Shown here: positions 27,607-36,166 of the stretch, in pieces
Position numbering within the stretch: the first letter of the stretch is position 1
Layout: the number at the start of each line of letters is the position of its first letter
DNA from: Bifidobacterium pseudocatenulatum DSM 20438 = JCM 1200 = LMG 10505
GTDB taxonomy: Bacteria; Actinomycetota; Actinomycetes; Actinomycetales; Bifidobacteriaceae
NCBI RefSeq assembly: GCF_001025215.1
Contig: NZ_AP012330.1
Coordinates: 62,001 to 126,000 of the forward strand
Reading direction: 5' to 3'
Length of the DNA: 64,000 nt
Translations under genes and position numbers: made by a program
The notes under the pieces: model-generated
What the model saw: only the letters and a program-made list of their open reading frames with translations
Database searches by the model: none
What the model was told of the DNA's origin: nothing

Positions 27607-28893
27607 ATGAGCAAGTTCTCTTCTTGGAAGAAGGCTGGCACCGCTATTGTTGCAACGCTGATGACCGTTGGCATGCTGGGAGCATGCGGATCGTCGTCCA
27701 GCTCCAGCGGCACCAAGATCACCATCTTCAACTCCAAGGTTGAAATCGAAAGCCAAATGGAAGACATGGCTGCGAAGTACTCCAAGGAAAAGGGTGTGGA
27801 CGTTGAGGTCTACTACTCCAACGACACCGTCGCAGCGCATCTCGCCACCAAGTACGCATCCAAGGATCCGTACACCATCTCCATGGTCGACGCCAAGGAC
27901 ATCTACTCCTTGGCTGAAGAGCACGCCGTCGATCTGTCCGACCAGGATTGGGTCAAAGACACCGACTACGCCATCAGCATTAACGGCAAGACCTACGGCT
28001 TCCCGGTCTCCATCGAAGCCCGTGGCCTGATCTACAATGCTGACGCCATCAAGCAGGTCACCGGTAAGGAATTCAAGCCTGAGAACTACAAGACCCTTGA
28101 CGAGTTCAAGGATCTCATCGACGAGCTCAAGGCCGGCGGCATGGAATCCCCGACCGGTGTCATGAAGGAAGACTGGTCCCTCGCCGCGCACTTCCTGCCA
28201 GAAGTCTACGAGGAGCAGGAAGATCCGGACGCCTTCTGCCATGAGCTCAAGGACGGCAAGGTTGACCTCAGCTCCAACGCCAAGTGGAACTCCCTGATGG
28301 ACTTCTTCGACGTGATGAAAGACAACAACTACGCCAAGTCCTCCGCCATCTCCGCCGAGCGTGAGGTGACCGAGCAGAAGCTGGCTGAAGGTGAAATCGC
28401 CTTCATGTTCGGCGGCAACTGGGATTGGTCCGTGCTGAACCAGTACGATTACACCGAGAACATGGGTCTCATGCCGGTTCCGCAGAACACTGATGACGGC
28501 TCCAATGAGAAGCTCGTCGGCGGCGGCTCCAAGTACTTCTTCATCGACTCCTCCGACAACACCTCCGACGAACAGCGCCAGGCCGCCAAGGACTTCCTGA
28601 ACTGGCTCGCCGAAGATAAGGCAGGCCAGGAGTTCATCTCCACTGATGCTGCTCTGATCTCCCCATTCAAGAACAACGAGATCGAAGCATCCGATCCGCT
28701 GGGCAAGTCCGTGAAGTCCTACGCTGACGCCGGCAAGCTGATCGACAACTACAACTACCTGCCTGACGACCACTTCTCTGTGCTCGGCGCCGCCTTCCAG
28801 AAGTGGCTCGCAGGTGAAGAGGACCGTGCAGGCCTCGCTCAGGACATCCAGGACTACTGGAAGACCGCTAAGTTCACCGGCGCAACCGCCTGA
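27607..28893 (+). CDS. ABC sugar importer, substrate-binding lipoprotein
   Basis: Extracytoplasmic sugar-binding protein of 428 residues. The signal peptide ends in a lipobox (MLGACG, Cys at about residue 24), followed by a Ser-rich linker and a family 1 extracellular solute-binding fold (TIFNSKVEIESQ at its start). First gene of an importer operon with two permeases. The ATPase is not encoded here; importers of this type commonly share a MsiK-like ATPase encoded elsewhere. AGAAAGGGATTGG lies before the ATG. The promoter carries two operators identical in class to those of sucrose phosphorylase. The sugar is probably a glucoside or sucrose-type oligosaccharide, by context only. Confidence 0.92.
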   Translation: MSKFSSWKKAGTAIVATLMTVGMLGACGSSSSSSGTKITIFNSKVEIESQMEDMAAKYSKEKGVDVEVYYSNDTVAAHLATKYASKDPYTISMVDAKDIYSLAEEHAVDLSDQDWVKDTDYAISINGKTYGFPVSIEARGLIYNADAIKQVTGKEFKPENYKTLDEFKDLIDELKAGGMESPTGVMKEDWSLAAHFLPEVYEEQEDPDAFCHELKDGKVDLSSNAKWNSLMDFFDVMKDNNYAKSSAISAEREVTEQKLAEGEIAFMFGGNWDWSVLNQYDYTENMGLMPVPQNTDDGSNEKLVGGGSKYFFIDSSDNTSDEQRQAAKDFLNWLAEDKAGQEFISTDAALISPFKNNEIEASDPLGKSVKSYADAGKLIDNYNYLPDDHFSVLGAAFQKWLAGEEDRAGLAQDIQDYWKTAKFTGATA

Positions 28894-28920
28894 ACTTCCA
28901 AATAATGCACCATGATGCAG

Positions 28921-28949
28921 GGTCCGCCGCTTCCTTCCTGCGGCGGACC
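28921..28949 (+). other. Intergenic hairpin between binding protein and first permease
   Basis: GGTCCGCCGC pairs with GCGGCGGACC around a 9-base loop, with no T-run. Such stems often protect the 3' end of the binding-protein mRNA, giving more of it than of the permeases. Confidence 0.6.
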
Positions 28950-28978
28950 TTACATCCCCGGCACGTATGGGATCCATC

Positions 28979-29857
28979 ATGAAACAGAATAAGCTTTCCT
29001 ATAAAATCGGCCAGTTTCTGATGTTCGGTGGTCCGGCGACGATTCTTTTCTTCGCCGTGGTGATCCTGCCGTTCTTCTATGGCCTCTATCTGACACTTAC
29101 CAGCTGGGACGGCGTTTCGACAACGAAGCCGTTCGTCGGTCTCGAAAACTACAAGGCGGCTCTTGCCGACACCGCATATTGGCAGTCGCTTGGACGCACC
29201 TTCATCTACTCCGTCATCGCCGTCATCCTCACCAACATCGTCGCCTTTCTGCTGGCCTACCTCGTGACCAGCGGCATCAAGGGCCAGAACTTCTTCCGTG
29301 CGGGCTTCTTCATTCCGAACCTCATCGGCGGCATCGTTCTGGGCTACGTGTGGAAGTTCGTCTTCAACCGCGCATTCGTGGCCATCGCCGAAGTGGCGAC
29401 GCAAACAGACCACGCATCGCTGCTCTCCACGCCAAACGGCGCAATGTTCTGCTTGATCCTCGTTTCGGTCTGGCAGTACGCAGGCTACATGATGCTGATT
29501 TACGTGGCAGGCTTCATGAGCGTTGACCAGAGCCTGAAGGAAGCGGCCATGATCGATGGCTGCAACAAGGGCAAGGCCATGTGGCACGTGGTCATCCCGC
29601 TGATGCGCTCCTCCTTCGTGCAGTGCATCTTCCTGAGCACCACCCGTTGCTTCATGGTGTACGACCTGAACCTTTCGCTTACCAAGGGCGAACCGTTCAA
29701 CCAGTCGGTGCTCGCGGCAATGCACGTCTACAACCAGGCATTCGTTTACAAGAACTATGGCACCGGTCAGGCGGAGGCGTTGGTCCTCTTCATCGTCTGC
29801 GCAGTGATCGGCATGCTGCAGGTGTACTTCGGCAAGAAGGGTGAGGTGGCAGCATAA
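28979..29857 (+). CDS. ABC sugar importer permease 1
   Basis: Membrane component of the carbohydrate importer, MalF-like, 292 residues with six predicted helices. The coupling (EAA) loop reads EAAMIDGCNKGKAMWHVVIP, the contact with the ATPase. Start choice between ATG 28967 and ATG 28979 is uncertain; a GGGA lies six bases before the second. The stop overlaps the next permease start by one base. Confidence 0.9.
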   Translation: MKQNKLSYKIGQFLMFGGPATILFFAVVILPFFYGLYLTLTSWDGVSTTKPFVGLENYKAALADTAYWQSLGRTFIYSVIAVILTNIVAFLLAYLVTSGIKGQNFFRAGFFIPNLIGGIVLGYVWKFVFNRAFVAIAEVATQTDHASLLSTPNGAMFCLILVSVWQYAGYMMLIYVAGFMSVDQSLKEAAMIDGCNKGKAMWHVVIPLMRSSFVQCIFLSTTRCFMVYDLNLSLTKGEPFNQSVLAAMHVYNQAFVYKNYGTGQAEALVLFIVCAVIGMLQVYFGKKGEVAA

Positions 29858-30714
29858 TGAAGGGTCAAACCAGCACTCGCACCAAGGTTCTGCATGCACT
29901 GATGATCGTCGTTCTGACGATTCTGCTGCTGCTGTTCATCGCACCGTTCATTCTGGTCGTGATCAACGTCTTCAAGACCAAGGCGGACATCAACACCGCT
30001 CCGCTGGCACTGATCGGCAAGCACGGGTTCACCCTGGAGAACTTCCCCAGGGCAATGGACAAGATGAACTTCGTCACCGTGTTCGGCAACTCCGCGGTCA
30101 TCACCATCAGCGCAACCATACTGACCATCCTGTTCTCCGCGATGTGCGCATACGTGATCGTGCGCAACCCCTCGTGGAAGTTCGGCGGCATGGTGTTCGC
30201 ACTTATGGTGGCCTCCATGGTCATTCCGTTCCAGGTGCTCATGGTCCCGCTCGTGTCCGTCTACGGCGGCCTGCTTGACGTGTTGAACAGTCGTATCACG
30301 CTGATCCTCATGCACACCGGCTTCTCGGTCTCCCTGGCGGTGTTCATGTTCCACGGTGCGATCAAGACGAACATTCCGAACGAACTTGAGGAAGCGGCCA
30401 GCATCGACGGCTGTTCCAAGTGGCGCACCTTCTGGACGATCGTGTTCCCGCTGCTCAAGCCGACCGTCGCTACCGTCGCCATCATCGACGCCATGGCGTT
30501 CTGGAACGACTACCTGCTGCCGTCCCTGGTGCTGGGCCGTCGCGAACTGTACACCATCCCGATCGCAACCCAGATCTTCTACGGCACCTACTCCAACGAT
30601 ATCGGCCTGATCATGGCGGCCCTGCTGCTGGCCATGCTGCCGATCCTCATCCTGTACCTGTTCCTGCAGCGCTACATCGTCGAAGGCGTGACCTCCGGCG
30701 CAGTCAAGGGCTGA
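29857..30714 (+). CDS. ABC sugar importer permease 2
   Basis: Second membrane component, MalG-like, 285 residues with six predicted helices. The EAA loop reads EAASIDGCSKWRTFWTIVFP. The ATG at 29857 shares one base with the TAA of permease 1, so the two are co-translated. A strong terminator follows 50 bases later, closing a three-gene operon without its own ATPase. Confidence 0.92.
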   Translation: MKGQTSTRTKVLHALMIVVLTILLLLFIAPFILVVINVFKTKADINTAPLALIGKHGFTLENFPRAMDKMNFVTVFGNSAVITISATILTILFSAMCAYVIVRNPSWKFGGMVFALMVASMVIPFQVLMVPLVSVYGGLLDVLNSRITLILMHTGFSVSLAVFMFHGAIKTNIPNELEEAASIDGCSKWRTFWTIVFPLLKPTVATVAIIDAMAFWNDYLLPSLVLGRRELYTIPIATQIFYGTYSNDIGLIMAALLLAMLPILILYLFLQRYIVEGVTSGAVKG

Positions 30715-30764
30715 TCGAACGGTACGGAATCCGCAATCATAACTGAACAGACTCACACAACCGG

Positions 30765-30800
30765 TCCGGATGCGAAGCGATAATCGCATCCGGGCTTTTC
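30765..30800 (+). terminator. Terminator of the ABC importer operon
   Basis: TCCGGATGCGA (30765-30775) pairs with TCGCATCCGGG (30784-30794, last base unpaired), followed by CTTTTCTT. Confidence 0.8.
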
Positions 30801-30831
30801 TTATGCGATATCGATTCTTATGCGATATCGA
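30798..30831. repeat. 17-base tandem duplication
   Basis: TTCTTATGCGATATCGA occurs twice in direct succession. Each unit holds the palindrome CGATATCG. The remainder of the 331-base gap to the MFS gene shows nothing else definite. Confidence 0.85.
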
Positions 30832-31045
30832 TATTGAGATTGCCATCGCATGTTTCTGCTGTCTGACAGGACGTATTGATATGGTTGATTTCGCCGAAAG
30901 AATCGCTCGAATGCACTGGTGCAGTGTGTCCGGGCGATTTTCATATGTGCTGAATATCGTGTGACATTTCGAAACGAGCAACGAAATAGAAGCAAGAACG
31001 AGAAGCGACGATACAAAACAGGAAAAACAGGAATAGAAATAAGAG

Positions 31046-32647
31046 ATGACTGAAGACAATCAACATAATGCAGGTGAGCAGCAGACTCCAATGCAGCCGC
31101 AGCCGCTGCCGGGCCAGGTGTTCGTGCGCCCCGGTATCGATGACCGTCCCGATTACGAAAAAACGCTGACCGAAGAGACCAAAGCGGCCCTGAAGCGCTT
31201 GGCCGTACAGCAGAATCCGCGCGTGCCCGAGGCTTCCAACGAGCGTCCGGAAGTGCAGCAGACCCTCATCAACACGGAAGGCGGCTCCCCGCTGACCGCG
31301 TTCGCCCATCTCGACGCCGCTGTGCCGAACCTCGAATCGTCGTTCCTTGACCTGCGCGATCCGATGACCGCGCCCGACGGCACCACGCCCACCAAACCGC
31401 AGGTGCATCGTCTCACCGCCGGCTTCGCGCTTGGTGCGCTGCTGTTCACCGCGCCGATGGCCGCGCTCAACTCTGTGCTCATTCCGCAGACCATCAGCCG
31501 TCTTTCCGGCACCGACCGCGTCACCGATCTGGCGCTGCTCAGCGTCGTCGGCACGTTGTTGACGTTCCTGATGAACGCGTGGATTTCCGTCGGATCCGAC
31601 CATTCGTACTGCCCGCTGGGCCGCCGCACCCCGTGGATCATCGCCGGCACGGTGCTGACCGCCACGTCGGTGGCGATTCTTTCCGCATGCGATTTCATGC
31701 CGTTGGTCATCGTGTTCTGGCTGTTTACGCTGATCGGACATGCGATGGTATCGATGCCGCTGGCGGCCGCTTTCGGTGAGCGCGTGCCTGACAAGTTCCG
31801 TGATCGTGCGGACGCGTGGCGTGGCGTTGGCCAAGCGTTCGGCCAGGTGTTGGGCATTATCGCGGCCGTTTCGATTACGTGGGCTGCCGACGATTCCGGT
31901 TGGGATGGCACCACGCGTTTCGCCATGATGGTGTTTGCGTTGTGCCTGGTGGTGGCTGGTGTGGCTACGTTGCTGGTGTTGCCGTTTGAGGGTTCCAGCA
32001 GCTATTTGCCTCGTGAGGGTGTGAAGAAGGGCGATTATTTTTCGCAGTATCGTCCGCCGAAGGGCGCTCCGAAGTTCTTCATTGCGTTTGCCGCGCGCAT
32101 GTTTGCCATCGCAGCCACTTCCGGCATTGCGATTTACCAGTGGTATCTTGCGCAGGATGGTTTGGGTGATGTTTCGCAGGTCACCATGTTTGGTTTGTCC
32201 GGAGCGGCTGCGGTTATGTCGATGATGGCCGTTGCCGCGTTCGTCGGCTCGCTGTTGGCTGCGCTGCTGCTTGGCCGCATCGCCCGCGCTTTCAAAGATT
32301 CCCGTATTCCCGCGATTGCCGCCTGCTTGTTATTTGTGGTTGCTGTGGTGCTTCCGTTGACGCCGATCGATAGTGCTATGGCGGTCGCGCTGTATGCGCT
32401 GTTTGCAGGTTTCGCGTATGTGGTGTATGACGGCGTGAGCCAAGGGTTGAATCTTGCGACGTTGCCGGATGTGCGTTCCGTTGGTCGTTCGTTGGCTGCG
32501 TTCAGTTTGGCGAATACGTTCGGTTCGTTGATTGGCGCTGTCGTTTGCGCGATTGCGATTGCGGTGACTGGCGAGTATCTGCTGATTTTCGCTGTTGCCG
32601 CCGGTTGCATGGCTGTTGCGGGCGTGCTGACGTTGCTGCTGAAATGA
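31046..32647 (+). CDS. MFS transporter, GPH-like sugar carrier
   Basis: A 533-residue secondary transporter with a hydrophilic, Pro/Gln/Glu-rich N-terminal tail of about 110 residues followed by 12 hydrophobic segments. The loop after helix 2 reads SDHSYCPLGRRTPW, a pattern of the glycoside-pentoside-hexuronide/sucrose-type carriers, and PDVRSVGRSLA resembles their later loop. Position after sucrose and glucoside genes suggests a sugar substrate, but no operator of the AACCGGTT class was seen in front of it. The long N-terminal tail is unusual. A long hairpin terminator follows. Confidence 0.8.
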   Translation: MTEDNQHNAGEQQTPMQPQPLPGQVFVRPGIDDRPDYEKTLTEETKAALKRLAVQQNPRVPEASNERPEVQQTLINTEGGSPLTAFAHLDAAVPNLESSFLDLRDPMTAPDGTTPTKPQVHRLTAGFALGALLFTAPMAALNSVLIPQTISRLSGTDRVTDLALLSVVGTLLTFLMNAWISVGSDHSYCPLGRRTPWIIAGTVLTATSVAILSACDFMPLVIVFWLFTLIGHAMVSMPLAAAFGERVPDKFRDRADAWRGVGQAFGQVLGIIAAVSITWAADDSGWDGTTRFAMMVFALCLVVAGVATLLVLPFEGSSSYLPREGVKKGDYFSQYRPPKGAPKFFIAFAARMFAIAATSGIAIYQWYLAQDGLGDVSQVTMFGLSGAAAVMSMMAVAAFVGSLLAALLLGRIARAFKDSRIPAIAACLLFVVAVVLPLTPIDSAMAVALYALFAGFAYVVYDGVSQGLNLATLPDVRSVGRSLAAFSLANTFGSLIGAVVCAIAIAVTGEYLLIFAVAAGCMAVAGVLTLLLK

Positions 32648-32695
32648 TTTGGATGACCTGAGATAATCCGAAAAACGAATATCAAATTCAAAATT

Positions 32696-32750
32696 GCGCG
32701 TCCACATAGTGAACCTTTAGTAGAAAGGGTCTGTGGACGCGCTTATCTTT
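32696..32750. terminator. Long hairpin terminator after the MFS gene
   Basis: GCGCGTCCACA (32696-32706) pairs with TGTGGACGCGC (32732-32742). The loop holds a second stem, ACCTTT with AAAGGGT. TTATCTTT follows. Confidence 0.7.
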
Positions 32751-32813
32751 ACGGCTTAGTTCGAGCGGATAATCCGCCGAATACAAGACTTTGCGAAAGG
32801 AGGTTCGCCACGA

Positions 32814-32882
32814 TGAACGGAATGGTTGCACGCGTACTGCTGTCCGCACGAATTATTATTCCGCTTTCGTTGGCGGACTGAT
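32814..32882 (+). CDS. Branched-chain amino acid leader peptide (22 residues)
   Basis: Short gene with a strong AAAGGAGG ribosome site 10 bases before the ATG. The 22-residue peptide contains V-A-R-V-L-L, three consecutive Ile codons (ATT ATT ATT) and P-L-S-L. Eleven bases of hydrophobic Ile/Leu/Val coding density next to a downstream terminator is the layout of ilv/leu-type attenuation. A GATAAT at 32769-32774 could be its -10 box. Ribosome stalling at the Ile/Leu/Val codons would be expected to favour read-through into the transporter gene at 33100. Confidence 0.75.
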
Positions 32883-32952
32883 TCGAGCAATGCAGCTTCA
32901 ATCCCTCGCCAACGGAGGCAGGGTTTGAGGCGCGCAAAACACACACGTTGAT

Positions 32953-32978
32953 GGCCCTGCATGCTGCGGGGTCTTTTT
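32953..32978 (+). terminator. Attenuator terminator downstream of the leader peptide
   Basis: GGCCCTGCA (32953-32961) pairs with TGCGGGGTC (32965-32973) using two G-U pairs, followed by five T. Between peptide and terminator, CTTCAATCCCT and AGGGTTTGAGG can pair as an alternative stem, and GCAGC near 32896 could compete for GCTGC in the terminator. Confidence 0.75.
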
Positions 32979-33099
32979 GTTGCCGCCCACAAGGCGTAAG
33001 GCAACGAAATGAAGACTGCACACAAGAGAATAGAAGAAAGACGTTATCGGCGCATGTTGGGAGCCGGCAACGCATGACAGACGTAACAGGAGTAATCCA

Positions 33100-34449
33100 A
33101 TGAGTGCAGTCGAAGCAGCCGCTGGCAAAGCGCAGGCAATGGTGCGCGATTCGGTGAAAACCGTTATCGCCGCTTCCATGGTCGGCACCGCCATTGAGTT
33201 CTACGACTTCTACGCATACGGCACCGCCGCTGCGAACTATTTCCCGAAGGTGTTCTTCGGAGACACCACCAATCCGACTGTCGCACTGCTGGCCAGCCTG
33301 CTGACCTTCGCCATCGCGTTCATCGCACGCCCGCTCGGATCCTTGGTGTTCGGCCATTTCGGCGACCGCATGGGCCGCAAGACCACGCTGGTGGTTTCGC
33401 TGTTGACCATGGGCATCGCCACGTTCCTGATCGGCTGCCTGCCGACTTACAGCCAGTGGGGCATTGTGGCTGTCGCCGCGCTGTGCCTGTGCCGTTTCGT
33501 GCAGGGCATCGGTCTGGGCGGCGAATGGTCGGGTGCCGCTTTGGTGGCCACCGAGAACGCTCCGGAAGACAAGCGCGCGCTGTATGGCTCCTTCCCGGAA
33601 TTGGGCGCTCCGATCGGTTTCTTCCTGTCGAACGGTACCTACTTCCTGTTGGAAACGTTCAACGATGACGATGCGATGCTGGCATGGGGCTGGCGTGTGC
33701 CGTTCCTGCTGTCCGCAGTGCTGGTGATCGTCGGCCTCGTCGTGCGCGTGCAGATGGAGGAGACCCCGATCTTCCGCATGGCCCAGGAGCAGAAGAAGGT
33801 CGTCAAGTCCCCGTTGACCGAAGTGTTCAAGAAGAGCTGGAAGGAAGTCATCCAAGCCACGTTCCTGGTGGCCGTCACCTACACGCTGTTCTACACGCTG
33901 GCAACCTGGTCCCTCGCTTGGGGCACCAAAACCGTCGAGCAGGGCGGCGGAGACCTTGGTTTCACCAATCGTGAATACCTGCTCATGCTGATGCTTGCCA
34001 TCTGCGTGTTCGCCGCGTTCATCGTCATTTCCTGCGTGAACGCCGATAAATTCGGCCGCAAGCGCGTGATCGTCATCTCGTCCTGCTGCCTCGTGGCATT
34101 CGCGCTGCTCTTCCCGTTCCTGCTTGATCCGTCGGTCGTCGGCCAGCGTAACTTCGCCGCCAACCTGCTGTTCCTATGCATCGGCTTCGCGTTGATGGGC
34201 ACCGCATTCGGTCCGATCGGCGCGTTCCTGCCGGAGCTGTTCGACGCCAACGTGCGTTATTCCGGCTCCGGCATCGGCTACAACCTGGCCGCCATCGTCG
34301 GCGCGGCATTCGTGCCGACCATCGCCACTTGGCTGTCCCACCACTGGGGTGTGCACTCCGTCGGTCTGTACCTCGGCGTGATGGCCGTGTGCTGCCTTGT
34401 TGCGGTGCTGAGCTGCAAGGAGACTAAGGATGTTGATTTCACCAAGTGA
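33100..34449 (+). CDS. MFS transporter, metabolite:H+ symporter (MHS) family, under branched-chain attenuation
   Basis: A 449-residue carrier of the ShiA/ProP-like MHS family with 12 predicted helices. The N-terminal AIEFYDFYAYGTAA, the loop GHFGDRMGRKTTL and RFVQGIGLGGEWSGA are family hallmarks. AGGAG lies 7 bases before the ATG. The leader region carries an Ile/Leu/Val-rich peptide and terminator, and two ilvC genes follow in the same direction. The substrate is therefore likely tied to branched-chain amino acids or their keto acids; this is an inference from regulation, as MHS members transport many organic acids and zwitterions. Confidence 0.88.
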   Translation: MSAVEAAAGKAQAMVRDSVKTVIAASMVGTAIEFYDFYAYGTAAANYFPKVFFGDTTNPTVALLASLLTFAIAFIARPLGSLVFGHFGDRMGRKTTLVVSLLTMGIATFLIGCLPTYSQWGIVAVAALCLCRFVQGIGLGGEWSGAALVATENAPEDKRALYGSFPELGAPIGFFLSNGTYFLLETFNDDDAMLAWGWRVPFLLSAVLVIVGLVVRVQMEETPIFRMAQEQKKVVKSPLTEVFKKSWKEVIQATFLVAVTYTLFYTLATWSLAWGTKTVEQGGGDLGFTNREYLLMLMLAICVFAAFIVISCVNADKFGRKRVIVISSCCLVAFALLFPFLLDPSVVGQRNFAANLLFLCIGFALMGTAFGPIGAFLPELFDANVRYSGSGIGYNLAAIVGAAFVPTIATWLSHHWGVHSVGLYLGVMAVCCLVAVLSCKETKDVDFTK

Positions 34450-34513
34450 TCAATCGCCAAGTGCCGTTTGACCGGCTATTCAGCGACGTGTCAAGATGAC
34501 ATCGACGGAAGCC

Positions 34514-34542
34514 TTACTAAAAACGTTTGACGCGAATATAAC
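34514..34542 (+). promoter_or_regulatory. Probable ilvC1 promoter
   Basis: TTACTA (34514-34519), a 17-base spacer and TATAAC (34537-34542), giving a leader of about 210 bases. Confidence 0.5.
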
Positions 34543-34599
34543 CACTATGTGAACGTCAGCAACCAATATAAAGAAAGCGGGACTAAAACAGTTCCGCAG

Positions 34600-34665
34600 G
34601 AGAGGCGGGGTGGTTCCTCGGACACAATCCGGGGGGAGTAATCTCCTAGGAACCATCGCCCGCTG
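34600..34665 (+). ncRNA. Structured 5' leader of ilvC1 (three-way junction)
   Basis: An outer stem (GCGGGGTGGTTCCT at 34605-34618 with AGGAACCATCGCCCGC at 34648-34663) encloses two small hairpins, CGGAC/ATCCG (about 34619-34632) and GGAG-TAAT-CTCC (about 34635-34646). A further hairpin, TTCGGGA with TCCCGAA, lies at 34703-34723 before the ribosome site. No T-run follows, so control, if any, would be at translation or stability. It does not match a riboswitch class I know. Confidence 0.5.
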
Positions 34666-34757
34666 TGAACAACCGAAACAAGAATTAAATATCGCGAGTT
34701 TGTTCGGGAATGCAAGTCCCGAATCGCTATAAAAAGAAAAATAAAGGAGCGCCTATT

Positions 34758-35810
34758 ATGGCAGCAACTATCTGGTACGAGAAGGATGCCGATCTGTCCG
34801 TGTTCGATGGCAAGAAGGTGGCCATCCTCGGTTACGGTTCCCAGGGTCACGCCCACGCGCTGAACCTGCGCGATTCCGGTGTGGATGTCGTCGTCGGCCT
34901 GCGTCCTACCTCTAAGTCCGTGGAATACGCCAAGGAGCAGGGCCTCGAGGTCAAGCCTGTTGCCGAGGCCGTTGCCGAAGCCGACGTTGTGATGATCCTG
35001 CTGCCTGACCAGTACCAGGCCGCCGTGTACAAGAAGGACGTTGAGCCGAACCTGAAGCCGGGCGCTGCTCTGGCTTTCGCTCACGGCTTCAACATCCACT
35101 ACGGCTACATCAAGCCGTCCGAGGATCATCCGGTGTTCATGGTCGCCCCGAAGGGCCCGGGCCACATCGTTCGTCGTGAGTACGCCGCCGGCCGTGGCGT
35201 TCCGGTCGTTGTGGCTGTGGAGCAGGATCCGGATGGCAAGACCTGGCCGCTGTGCCTGGCTTACGCCAAGGCTCTGGGCGCTCTGCGCGCAGGCGCCATC
35301 AAGACCACCTTCACCGAGGAGACCGAAACCGATCTGTTCGGTGAGCAGGACGTGCTCATGGGTGGCATCAACCACCTGTGCGATATGGGCTTCGATGTGC
35401 TGACCGAGGCTGGCTACCAGCCGGAGATCGCCTACTTCGAGGTGTTCCACGAGCTGAAGATGCTGGTGGATCTGGCCAACGAGGGTGGTCTGAACAAGGC
35501 TCGCTGGAGCTGCTCCGACACCGCTCAGTACGGCGATTACACCTCCACCGTCATCACTGAAGAGACCAAGAAGCGCATGCAGTACCAGCTCAAGCGCATT
35601 CAGGACGGCTCCTTCGCCAAGGAGTTCATGGATGATCAGGCCGCGGGCGCTCCGAAGTTCAAGGAGCTGCAGGAAGAGTACAGCCACCCGCACCTGGAGA
35701 CCGTTGGTCCGAAGCTGCGCGCCATGTTCTCTTGGAACAACCAGACGGACGCCGATGCCGATATGGCCGAGTCCTTCAACGGCAAGATCGCTCGTACCCA
35801 GGTTCAGTGA
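34758..35810 (+). CDS. ilvC: Ketol-acid reductoisomerase, copy 1
   Basis: Converts acetolactate and acetohydroxybutyrate to dihydroxy acids with NAD(P)H, second step of valine, leucine and isoleucine synthesis. The 350-residue short (class I) form has the nucleotide site [17 protein letters not shown] and metal-binding regions [11 protein letters not shown] and [16 protein letters not shown] precedes ATG 34758. The next gene is a close paralogue with its own ribosome site; a terminator (35881-35914) separates them, so they are separately controlled. Confidence 0.96.
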   Translation: MAATIWYEKDADLSVFDGKKVAILGYGSQGHAHALNLRDSGVDVVVGLRPTSKSVEYAKEQGLEVKPVAEAVAEADVVMILLPDQYQAAVYKKDVEPNLKPGAALAFAHGFNIHYGYIKPSEDHPVFMVAPKGPGHIVRREYAAGRGVPVVVAVEQDPDGKTWPLCLAYAKALGALRAGAIKTTFTEETETDLFGEQDVLMGGINHLCDMGFDVLTEAGYQPEIAYFEVFHELKMLVDLANEGGLNKARWSCSDTAQYGDYTSTVITEETKKRMQYQLKRIQDGSFAKEFMDDQAAGAPKFKELQEEYSHPHLETVGPKLRAMFSWNNQTDADADMAESFNGKIARTQVQ

Positions 35811-35880
35811 TTTCGCTGTAGCGGCTGCATGTTAAGGGCCGATGAATAACGTAGTAGCGCAATACACGCGAAACGTGTTG

Positions 35881-35914
35881 GAAGCCACCGTCTCACCGCG
35901 GTGGCTTCTTTTTT
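35881..35914 (+). terminator. Terminator between ilvC copies
   Basis: GAAGCCACCG (35881-35890) pairs with CGGTGGCTTC (35899-35908), then six T. The rest of 35811-36166 shows no gene; it presumably holds the promoter of copy 2. Confidence 0.9.
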
Positions 35915-36166
35915 GTTGCTGTGTTGTTTTATGACTGGGATATTTCGTATGCGGGATCGCAGTACTGATTGTCGGGAGAGCCGCACGGCTAGGCGGTGGC
36001 CCACTTTGTGGACTCAATGCTTATTTAGGAAGGGACGGGAGTAGGATAGACCCCAGTTTGCAGGACAAAATCCATGCACAAAAACACGCGAATTCATCTG
36101 CGAATGGTAGAAACCCGAGCGCCGGGAGGCGTTCACCCCACTACATAAAAAGGAGTGCCAAGTACA

